NCBI GenBank assembly: GCA_944383785.1
Contig: CALWQV010000014.1
Coordinates: 1 to 44,937 of the forward strand
DNA from: an uncultured Enterocloster sp.
Lineage (GTDB): Bacteria > Bacillota > Clostridia > Lachnospirales > Lachnospiraceae
Length of the DNA stretch: 44,937 bases
Direction of reading: 5' to 3'
In this document: positions 33,208 to 39,632 of the stretch, in pieces
How the letters are laid out: each line of letters opens with the position of its first letter
How positions within the stretch are numbered: position 1 is the first letter of the stretch
Made by a program: the position numbers and the translations under genes
Notes under the pieces: model-generated
The model's database searches: none
Seen by the model: only the letters and a program-made list of their open reading frames with translations
Told to the model about the DNA's origin: nothing

Positions 33208-33507
33208 ATGGAAATCAAGAAAGCAGCAATGGCCGGCACCTTGGAATCCAGCGACGCCCAGGTGACGGTAGAGCCCGGCCAGGGTGGGATCGAGCTCTCC
33301 ATCGAGAGCAGCGTCATTCACCAGTTCGGAAGACAGATTAAGGCGACGGTGCTTGAGACGCTGGACCGTCTGGATGTGAAGGACGCTAAGGTGACGGTAG
33401 TGGACAAGGGCGCTCTGGACTGCACCTTAAAGGCCAGAGTGGAGTGCGCGGTTTACCGTTCCAACGATATTGTTGAAAATCTTCCGTGGGGAGGTGCCAT
33501 CAGATGA
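33208..33507 (+). CDS. citD: Citrate lyase acyl carrier protein (gamma subunit)
   Basis: A 99-residue acyl carrier protein that bears the phosphoribosyl-dephospho-CoA prosthetic group of citrate lyase. The attachment Ser is Ser14 in AGTLESSDAQV, matching Ser14 of the Klebsiella protein. The rest (ESSVIHQFGRQIKATVLETLDRL, ALDCTLKARVECAVYRS) is typical. The ATG at 33208 is preferred over 33202 because AGGAGG (33194-33199) is 8 bases away rather than 2, and the protein then starts MEIKK like its relatives. The stop overlaps the citE start (ATGA), which implies translational coupling. It needs CitXG (26760-28220) for maturation. Confidence 0.95.
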   Translation: MEIKKAAMAGTLESSDAQVTVEPGQGGIELSIESSVIHQFGRQIKATVLETLDRLDVKDAKVTVVDKGALDCTLKARVECAVYRSNDIVENLPWGGAIR

Positions 33508-34406
33508 TTCATCCCAATAAGAAACGCTTAAGAAGATCCATGATGTTCCTGAATGCCCAGAAGCCCGGCCTGATCAAGGATCCCTATATCTACGGGGCTG
33601 ACTCCATCATGCTGGATCTGGAGGACGCGGTGGCGGAGAACCAGAAGGATTCCGCCAGATACTCCCTGTATCATGCCCTGACCACCATCGATTACCGGAA
33701 TACGGAGCGCGTGGTAAGAATCAACGGCCTGGATACCCCTCACTGGAAGGAGGATATCCGTGTCTGCGTAGCGGGAGGAGCCGATGTGATCCGTATCGCC
33801 AAGACGGAGACTGCTCAGGATGTGCATACCGTCGAGGAGCATGTGCTGGCTGCTGAGAAGGAATTTGGCCGTCCTGAAGGTTCTACCCTCCTGATGGCTG
33901 CCCTGGAGTCCTGTAAGGGCGTTCTCAACGCGCTTGAGGTGTGCCAGTCCTCTGAGCGTCTGATCGGAATCGCTCTTTCCGGCGGTGACTATACCAAGGA
34001 TCTGCAGACCAAGATTACCGGAACCGGCGTGGAGCTGATGGGCGCCAGACAGCACATGATCATGGCTGCCAGAGCGGCAGGCGTACAGTGCTGGGATACC
34101 GTGTTTACCAACCTGGACGACATGGAGGGCTTTGAGAAGGAGACTGAGATGATCAAGCTCATGGGCTTTGACGGAAAGTCCCTTGTAAATCCCCGTCAGA
34201 TCGCCATCGTACATAAGATCTTTACGCCCACCCAGAAGGATATTATCTTCGCTGAGAAGGTGGTTCGTGAGATCGATGAGAAGAAGGCGCTGGGCATCGG
34301 CGTGTTTACCGTAGACGGCAAGATGATCGATATCGCGTTCTATGACGGAGCGAAGAGAACCATCGATCTGGCCAAAGCATCTGGTGTATATGAGGGGGAT
34401 CTGTAA
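33504..34406 (+). CDS. citE: Citrate lyase beta subunit (citryl-ACP lyase)
   Basis: A 300-residue citryl-thioester lyase that splits citryl-CitD to acetyl-CitD and oxaloacetate. HpcH/HpaI-type barrel motifs are visible: RSMMFLNAQKPGLIKD, DSIMLDLEDAVAENQKD with the metal-binding acidic residues, RVVRINGLDTP, GGADVIRIAKTE, and GFDGKSLVNPRQI near the C-terminus. Length is typical (about 290-300). The start at 33504 overlaps the citD stop by four bases. citF follows two bases after the stop. No truncation seen. Confidence 0.95.
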   Translation: MIHPNKKRLRRSMMFLNAQKPGLIKDPYIYGADSIMLDLEDAVAENQKDSARYSLYHALTTIDYRNTERVVRINGLDTPHWKEDIRVCVAGGADVIRIAKTETAQDVHTVEEHVLAAEKEFGRPEGSTLLMAALESCKGVLNALEVCQSSERLIGIALSGGDYTKDLQTKITGTGVELMGARQHMIMAARAAGVQCWDTVFTNLDDMEGFEKETEMIKLMGFDGKSLVNPRQIAIVHKIFTPTQKDIIFAEKVVREIDEKKALGIGVFTVDGKMIDIAFYDGAKRTIDLAKASGVYEGDL

Positions 34407-34407
34407 T

Positions 34408-35970
34408 ATGATTAATGCAGTTGGAAGAGATATTCCGGAGGAAGTATTGAAGGCCACAGGCAAGGACATTTTCAGAGGCTCCTTTGCGAAGGATGGCTAC
34501 GAGTATACCAAGGCTGCGCCCACTGTTCGCGCTGCCATCGACCCCACCAAGAGCAAGCTGGTGGATTCCATCCACGATGCTCTTGTAAAGTGCGGGATTA
34601 AGGACGGCATGACCCTGTCCTTCCACCATCATTTCCGTGAGGGAGATTATGTGGTAAATATGGTCATGGAAGAAGTTCACAAGATGGGAATTAAGGATAT
34701 TACCATCTGTGCCAGCTCCTTAGGAAAGGCCCACAACCCCATCGTTCCCATGATCGAGGACGGAACCATCACCGGAATCCAGTCCTCCGGCGTGAGAGGT
34801 AAGATCGGAGAGGCCATTTCCGCAGGCAAGTTAAAGAATCTGGCCATCATGCGTTCCCACGGCGGACGTGTGAGAGCCATCGAGGCAGGAGAGGTTCACA
34901 TTGATATCGCCTTCATCGGCGCGCCTACCTGCGATGAGTACGGCAATATGAAGGCCAACGGCGGAAAGAGCGACTGCGGCGTTCTGTCCTACGCTATGGT
35001 AGACGCCCAGTACGCGGATAAGGTAGTGGCCGTTACCGACTGCCTGGTTCCTTCTCCCAACCTGCCAGCCAGCATCTCCCAGGTAGATGTGGACTATGTG
35101 GTTGTGGTTGACGAGATCGGAAATCCCGCTAAGATCGCTACCGGCGCGGCAAAGCCCACCACCGACGTGCGTAAGATCATGATGGCGGACTACTGCACCC
35201 AGTTTGTAATCAATACTCCTTACTTTAAAGATGGATTTACCTATCAGACCGGCGTAGGCGGAGCTTCCATCGCTTCCACCATCTCCCTTGGCAAGATCAT
35301 GAAGGAGAGAGGAATCAAGATGAAGTTCGGCGTAGGCGGTATTGCGGGCCCCATGTGCAAGCTTTTGGAGGAAGGGCTGATCGAGACGCTGGTGGATACC
35401 CAGGATTTCGATACCACTGCCATCGAGTCCATTAAGAAGAATCCCAACCACTTTGAGATTTCCGCTTCCGAGTACGCCAACCCCTTCAACAAGGGCGCGT
35501 ATGTAAACCAGCTGGATTTCGTAATTCTGGCTGCTCTGGAAGTAGATGTAAACTTTAACTGTAACGTGGTGGTAGGCTCTGACGGAATCATCACCGGAGC
35601 CCAGGGCGGACATCCCGATACGGCTGCCGGAGCGAAGTGTACCATCGTTATCGCTCCCTTGCTGCAGGGCAGAATCCCCGCTGTCTGCACCAATGTAACC
35701 ACCGTAACCACTCCTGGAGATACGGTTGACGTGATTATCACTGATTACGGCATTGCTATCAATCCCAGAAGACAGGATCTGATTGAGGCTACCAAGGACG
35801 CCAAGCTGCCCTTTAAGACCATTGAGGAGCTGCGGGATATCGCTTACTCCATCGTGGGCGAGCCGGATCCGGTTCAGTTTGACGACCAGGTTGTGGGAAT
35901 CATCGAGGCCAGAGACGGAAGCGTCATCGATGTGGTCCGCAAGGTGAAGGATTACGAGTTTCAATCATAA
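34408..35970 (+). CDS. citF: Citrate lyase alpha subunit (citrate:acetyl-ACP transferase)
   Basis: A 520-residue CoA-transferase-like subunit that swaps the acetyl group on CitD for citrate, starting the lyase cycle. Family sequence is clear: MTLSFHHHFREGDYVVNMVMEE, DITICASSLGKAHNPIVPMIEDG, FIGAPTCDEYGNMKANGGKSDCG, and the C-terminal GSDGIITGAQGGHPDTAAGAKC. Length matches the family (about 510-520). GAGGGGG precedes the ATG. It is the last gene of citDEF; a terminator follows. citC, the ligase that acetylates the prosthetic group, is not next to it or elsewhere in the window. Confidence 0.96.
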   Translation: MINAVGRDIPEEVLKATGKDIFRGSFAKDGYEYTKAAPTVRAAIDPTKSKLVDSIHDALVKCGIKDGMTLSFHHHFREGDYVVNMVMEEVHKMGIKDITICASSLGKAHNPIVPMIEDGTITGIQSSGVRGKIGEAISAGKLKNLAIMRSHGGRVRAIEAGEVHIDIAFIGAPTCDEYGNMKANGGKSDCGVLSYAMVDAQYADKVVAVTDCLVPSPNLPASISQVDVDYVVVVDEIGNPAKIATGAAKPTTDVRKIMMADYCTQFVINTPYFKDGFTYQTGVGGASIASTISLGKIMKERGIKMKFGVGGIAGPMCKLLEEGLIETLVDTQDFDTTAIESIKKNPNHFEISASEYANPFNKGAYVNQLDFVILAALEVDVNFNCNVVVGSDGIITGAQGGHPDTAAGAKCTIVIAPLLQGRIPAVCTNVTTVTTPGDTVDVIITDYGIAINPRRQDLIEATKDAKLPFKTIEELRDIAYSIVGEPDPVQFDDQVVGIIEARDGSVIDVVRKVKDYEFQS

Positions 35971-35987
35971 AGTGTAGATAGAAAAAT

Positions 35988-36023
35988 TCCCCCGGCATTG
36001 TTTTGCGGTCGGGGGAGTTTTTT
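35988..36023 (+). terminator. Rho-independent terminator after citDEF
   Basis: TCCCCCG (35988-35994) pairs with CGGGGGA (36010-36016), followed by six T residues (36018-36023). Confidence 0.85.
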
Positions 36024-36165
36024 GCGTGTCCGGCTAGGAAGATTTCCCAGACAAGGGAGACTGCCGCGATGGCCAGCACCCGGCCTGCGGGGGAGCGCTG
36101 CTTGTCTCACTTGGGCGTCAGTACGGCGTTCCACCCCCTGTAACCAGCGCTTTTCTGACCATTGT

Positions 36166-36264
36166 AGAACCATCAATGGGGTGGACTATTTGGAAGAAGG
36201 ACGAACCCTGGAAAATTTGGGGCTGGGAGGACTTACAGCTGAAAAGCTTCTGGAGCGGCTGTGA
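36166..36264 (+). pseudogene. Possible C-terminal remnant of an opine/octopine dehydrogenase-like gene
   Basis: The frame ending at the TGA at 36262-36264 reads NGVDYLEEGRTLENLGLGG and then LTAEKLLERL. From memory this resembles the extreme C-terminus of NAD-dependent octopine dehydrogenase-family proteins (EGRTLxxLGLAG followed by an amphipathic end). Upstream, the same frame back to 35998 runs through the citDEF terminator and has no recognisable domain, no ribosome site and odd composition, so this looks like the tail of a deleted gene. The identification is tentative. The remainder of 36024-36165 shows nothing I recognise. Confidence 0.4.
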
Positions 36265-36294
36265 AAGCGCTTGGAGATAGGAAAACGCGAATAT

Positions 36295-36305
36295 GGGGGG
36301 GGGGG
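36295..36305 (+). repeat. Run of eleven G residues
   Basis: An uninterrupted 11-base poly-G tract lies in the noncoding stretch 102 bases before the first ChrA-type gene. TATAAG follows directly. Such runs are prone to slippage; see findings. Confidence 0.95.
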
Positions 36306-36406
36306 TATAAGGAAAAAACAAAGGCCTCCGGCACAAAAAGTGGATGAGTCCAGCTACAAAATGAGTTATAATGGATTCAGAAACAATGGGCAGGAGGCAG
36401 GCGCAT

Positions 36407-37012
36407 ATGGAAGAAATGGTGAGAGGAGCAGAACGAAAGAGTGCCGGGAAAGAGACGCAGGCTGGCAGCCGACTCTGGAGCATCTTCTGCGTCATGTTCA
36501 AAATCGGCTGCATCACCTTTGGCGGCGGCTGGAGCATCATCGCCCAGCTTCAGGAGGAGTTTGTGGACCGCAGGCACTGGATGGAGGAGGAAGAGCTGGT
36601 GGACTATATTTCCATCGGACGCTCCCTGCCCGGGATTATGATTATCAATATTTCCGTGTTGTCCGGATACCGGATGGCGGGATTTTTCGGGGCGGTGTCA
36701 GCGGCCTTTGGGCTGTCCTTGCCTGCCATTATCTGCATTGCCATCGTAACCATGTTCTATACGTCCATCAAGGACAATGTGTGGGCGGCCAAGGCCTTAA
36801 ACGGGGTGCGGTGCGCGGTGATTCCTATCATCCTGGCAGCGGCGGTGCGGCTGAAGGATAAGTCCCTAACCAGCAAAATCGGGTATGTGCTGGCGGTTCT
36901 GGCGCTGGCGGTCTGCACCTTTACCGATGTGAATAAAATCCTGGTGGTGGTGTCCGGCGGGGCGGTAGGGCTGCTTCTCCTGGCAGTAAAGAGAAGGGGG
37001 GAGAAGGCATGA
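36407..37012 (+). CDS. ChrA-type transporter, first half (chromate transporter family)
   Basis: A 201-residue membrane protein of the chromate transporter family (Pfam PF02417), short (half-size) type. After a charged cytoplasmic N-terminus it shows the family pattern FKIGCITFGGGWSIIAQLQEEFV, GRSLPGIMIINISVLSGYRMAG and five or six hydrophobic segments. AGGAGG (36392-36397) is 9 bases before the ATG at 36407; an earlier in-frame ATG at 36371 lacks a site. It overlaps the second half by four bases (ATGA), so both are made together and probably form a heterodimer. Real substrate in gut anaerobes is unknown; chromate export is unlikely to be the main role. Confidence 0.88.
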   Translation: MEEMVRGAERKSAGKETQAGSRLWSIFCVMFKIGCITFGGGWSIIAQLQEEFVDRRHWMEEEELVDYISIGRSLPGIMIINISVLSGYRMAGFFGAVSAAFGLSLPAIICIAIVTMFYTSIKDNVWAAKALNGVRCAVIPIILAAAVRLKDKSLTSKIGYVLAVLALAVCTFTDVNKILVVVSGGAVGLLLLAVKRRGEKA

Positions 37013-37536
37013 TCTATTTGCAGCTGTTCTGGTCATTTTTAAAGATCGGCTTCTTTAGCTTCGGCGGCACTACCATGATTCCGGTGATCAACGACGAGGT
37101 ACTGCGCTACGGGTGGATGACAGTGGACGAGGTGATGGATATTGTGGCCATCGCCGAGATGACGCCTGGCTCCCTGGGAATCAACTGCGCCACCTTTGTA
37201 GGCCTTCGGACCGCCGGAGTGGCGGGCTCTCTCTGCGCCAGCGTGGGCGTGATGATGCCTTCCCTGACCTTGTGCATGATCGCGGCGAAATTTATCCTTC
37301 AATTTAAGGAAAACCGGTATCTGGAAGCCGCTCTGGGGGGAATCCGGCCTGTGTGCATGGGGATGATCCTCTCGGTGGGGTTGGTGATGATTCAGTCTAC
37401 GCTGGTGTTAAACGGAGCCGCCCAGTGGAATCTGGTGCTGATTACGGTTCTCACCGCCCTGGCTATGTTTAAATTCAGCCTGTCGGTTCCAAAGACGATT
37501 CTTTTGGCGGCGGTGCTGGGCTTGGTGTTCGGATAA
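37009..37536 (+). CDS. ChrA-type transporter, second half (chromate transporter family)
   Basis: A 175-residue partner of the preceding gene, with the same PF02417 pattern: FLKIGFFSFGGTTMIPVINDEV, IAEMTPGSLGINCATFVGLRTAG, and five to six membrane segments. The conserved FGG and TPG motifs of the family are present in this half, while the first half has the variant RSLPG. Two opposite half-size proteins are the usual arrangement of the short-chain ChrA group. The start overlaps the stop of its partner. It ends 32 bases from the convergent LysR gene, with a strong inverted repeat between. Confidence 0.88.
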   Translation: MIYLQLFWSFLKIGFFSFGGTTMIPVINDEVLRYGWMTVDEVMDIVAIAEMTPGSLGINCATFVGLRTAGVAGSLCASVGVMMPSLTLCMIAAKFILQFKENRYLEAALGGIRPVCMGMILSVGLVMIQSTLVLNGAAQWNLVLITVLTALAMFKFSLSVPKTILLAAVLGLVFG

Positions 37537-37548
37537 GGGGAATGGTAT

Positions 37549-37600
37549 AGGAAACCTCCGGGAGGCTGCTAGGAAAAGCAGTTCTTCCCGGAGGTTTCCT
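37549..37600. terminator. 15-bp perfect inverted repeat between ChrA and LysR genes
   Basis: AGGAAACCTCCGGGA (37549-37563) is the exact complement of TCCCGGAGGTTTCCT (37586-37600). It may act as a terminator for both convergent genes, though neither side has a T-run. Its right arm is inside the last codons of the LysR gene. Confidence 0.65.
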
Positions 37601-38483
37601 GTACCAGGCGGATGAAGTCGCACATGTATTTGGTCAGATAAAGATCCTTGCGGTGGCAGATGTAGCAGTTGCGGGTATTGCCTGCATCCTCGAGGGGATA
37701 AATATAGGCTTTTTCCCCGATACAGTCGGATTCTTCGATGTAGTTTAAGGGGCAGATGGTAACAGCCCCGCAGGCGATGGCCACCCGCTTTTCAATGTCA
37801 ATGTTGGAGGTCTCGATCAGAATACGGGGGCGGATGTTGTTGGTGATAAAAAGGCTGTCCTGGATGGAGCGGACGCTGTGCCCTGGTTTGTTGGAGACGA
37901 ACTTCTCGTTTTTCGCCTCCAGGATGGAGATGGGGGTGCCGTTGGGGATCCGCTTAGCCAGCTCAGTCTGGGCGCTGGCTAAAAGCACCATCTTCTCCTT
38001 TTCCACCAGAATGTAGTTGATCTGATCGTGCTTTGGAACCGTAGTCAGGCAGGCCAGATCCACGGTGCCGTCCAGCAGAAGCTTGTCCGTGTTGTTGGAG
38101 CCCACCTCCCAAAGCTGGATTTCCACATAAGGATAATCCTTATAAAACAGGGGAAGCACCGCAGGCAGAACCTTTAAGCCCCTCTGGATAGGTATTCCCA
38201 GGCGGATCTGGCCGTGCTCTTCGTCCTTGATCTCCTCGATCTCCCGGGCCAGATTGGCGTTGATGGCTAAAATCTTCTGAGCAGCCTCGATGTATTTCTC
38301 ACCGGCGTAGGTGAGAGTCAGGGGATCGGTGGAGCGGTTGAAGATAGGCGCGCCCAGATTGCTTTCCACCAGCTTGATCATCTGGCTGAGGGAGGGCTGG
38401 GAAACGTAGAGCTTCTTAGCGGCGTTTGTAATGCTGCCTTCCTGGTAAACGGTGAGCATGTATTGGGCGTGTTTTGGATTCAT
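37569..38483 (-). CDS. LysR-family transcriptional regulator (first of two)
   Basis: A 304-residue regulator with the LysR helix-turn-helix at residues 1-60 (YMLTVYQEGSITNAAKKLYVSQPSLSQMIKLVESNLGAPIFNRS) and a periplasmic-binding-like sensor domain (about 90-300; IRLGIPIQRGLKVLPAVLPLF, VDLACLTTVP). The ATG at 38483 has AGGAGG upstream; a longer in-frame ORF to 38567 would overlap the neighbour's noncoding lead and has no site. It lies 58 bases downstream of the second LysR gene on the same strand, and its N-terminal half is clearly similar to it (YAGEKY, QPSLSQ), suggesting duplication. A CcpC-like role at citrate genes is inferred from context. Confidence 0.93.
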   Translation of the reverse strand: MNPKHAQYMLTVYQEGSITNAAKKLYVSQPSLSQMIKLVESNLGAPIFNRSTDPLTLTYAGEKYIEAAQKILAINANLAREIEEIKDEEHGQIRLGIPIQRGLKVLPAVLPLFYKDYPYVEIQLWEVGSNNTDKLLLDGTVDLACLTTVPKHDQINYILVEKEKMVLLASAQTELAKRIPNGTPISILEAKNEKFVSNKPGHSVRSIQDSLFITNNIRPRILIETSNIDIEKRVAIACGAVTICPLNYIEESDCIGEKAYIYPLEDAGNTRNCYICHRKDLYLTKYMCDFIRLVQETSGKNCFS

Positions 38484-38541
38484 AGGGCCTCCTGGATTGG
38501 AACAAATCTTGTAAAAAGGATACCACGTTTTACGCGGAAAT

Positions 38542-39486
38542 TCAACGTTTCTCAGTATTTCCGCCAAACTGGATCCGCACCAGCTCCATAAACATCTGCG
38601 CCGCGTTGGAGAGAAAGCTGCTTTTTAAAGTGGAAATGCACATACTCCAACTGGCGTTGTACTCCGTCGGTATGGAGAGCAGGGCAGGGTGGAAGCGGCC
38701 TGGATCCCTGGTCACATACTCCGAGGGCAGAAGGGTCACCCCCAGACCCTGGGAAGCCAGGATGCGGATGGTTTCATAACTTCTTAAGGTTAAACGGATG
38801 TGGGGCTGGCCGATCCCGGCCTTTTTTAATACGGAATCCGTAATCTGGCGGATCCGCTGCTGCTTGTGAACCATGAGAAAGGGTTCATTTTTTAAAAGTC
38901 GGGGATCTAAAACCGGATAGGGAAAGGAGGGCCGCGGCTCCGCCCGCTCAAGCAAAGGGTGATCCTGTGTCAGAACGATGACAAAGGGGTCGTCCTTTAG
39001 GAGCTCGTAGTGGATTAAGGGCTGGCGGTCCTTGGGGGATGGAGCGTGCAGCACCGCGAAATCCAGCTCCCCCGTTAAAATTTTCTGATCGAGGGTGTCG
39101 GAATTTTCCTCTGAAACAAAAACCTCCACGCCGGGATAGAGCTGGTGAAAGCGGGTCATGACCTGGGACATGACGATGGTGCCCAGATGGTTGGTAATCC
39201 CCAGGTGGATGCGGCCTGTTTTTAAGCCATTGATGTCGCTGATCTCATTTTCAAAGTCAGTGTAAATTTTTAAGATCCGCACCGCCATCTGATAATATTT
39301 CTCCCCGGCATAGGTCAGGGTCAGGCCGGAGGCAGTACGGTTAAAGAGCTGGGTCCCAAGGGCGTCCTCGATGCGCTGAAGGGACTGGCTTAAGGAGGGC
39401 TGGGCAACAAAAAGCTTCTGGGCGGCCTTGGAAATGGTCTTGGCCTCGGCGATGGTTTTGACATAAAGCAGCTCCCGGCTGGTCAT
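38542..39486 (-). CDS. LysR-family transcriptional regulator (second of two), divergent from the aconitase gene
   Basis: A 314-residue LysR regulator: helix-turn-helix at 1-62 (LLYVKTIAEAKTISKAAQKLFVAQPSLSQSLQRIEDALGTQLFNRT), effector domain with IHLGITNHLGTIVMSQVMTRF, VDLF-like ELDFAVLHAP and SQGLGVTLLPSEYV. Start at 39486 has AAAGGAGG 8-9 bases upstream. It is divergent from the aconitase-family gene with a 146-base control region, the standard arrangement for a LysR regulator and its target. In Bacillus the LysR protein CcpC controls aconitase and citrate synthase in response to citrate; this is a functional parallel, not a claim of orthology. Confidence 0.93.
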   Translation of the reverse strand: MTSRELLYVKTIAEAKTISKAAQKLFVAQPSLSQSLQRIEDALGTQLFNRTASGLTLTYAGEKYYQMAVRILKIYTDFENEISDINGLKTGRIHLGITNHLGTIVMSQVMTRFHQLYPGVEVFVSEENSDTLDQKILTGELDFAVLHAPSPKDRQPLIHYELLKDDPFVIVLTQDHPLLERAEPRPSFPYPVLDPRLLKNEPFLMVHKQQRIRQITDSVLKKAGIGQPHIRLTLRSYETIRILASQGLGVTLLPSEYVTRDPGRFHPALLSIPTEYNASWSMCISTLKSSFLSNAAQMFMELVRIQFGGNTEKR

Positions 39487-39539
39487 AATAAAGTCCTCCT
39501 TTGTTGGTTGGAATGCATATAGGACAATGCAATACATGA

Positions 39540-39585
39540 TATAAGATATATAGTATTTGCCTATATTTTAAATATAGTATATGAT
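39540..39585 (+). promoter_or_regulatory. Aconitase promoter with shared cit/acn element and internal palindrome
   Basis: -35 TTGCCT (39557-39562), a 17-base spacer and -10 TATGAT (39580-39585). The 21-base element 39540-39560 differs at a single base from that before citDEF (33086-33106) and overlaps the -35 at the same offset. In addition CTATATT-TTA-AATATAG (39561-39577) is a perfect 7+7 dyad filling the spacer, a position where a bound protein would block RNA polymerase. Confidence 0.7.
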
Positions 39586-39632
39586 AGATTTATCAGAAAT
39601 GAAAGACCTAAATTTAAAAGGAGGTATTTTCT

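Noticed and set aside
34831-35964. Minus-strand open frame of 377 codons opposite citF, and a 313-codon one (33528-34469) opposite citE.
   Set aside because: Both mirror strongly conserved citrate lyase genes, have no ribosome site, and arise from codon bias on the other strand.
36306-36311. TATAAG directly after the poly-G run as a -10 box.
   Set aside because: No -35 hexamer occurs 16-18 bases upstream; the spacer would consist mostly of G. Kept only as a possibility in the poly-G finding.
36271-36861. Open frame of 196 codons running through the poly-G tract and over the first ChrA gene.
   Set aside because: It is out of frame with the clear ChrA-type protein, lacks a ribosome site and includes the homopolymer.
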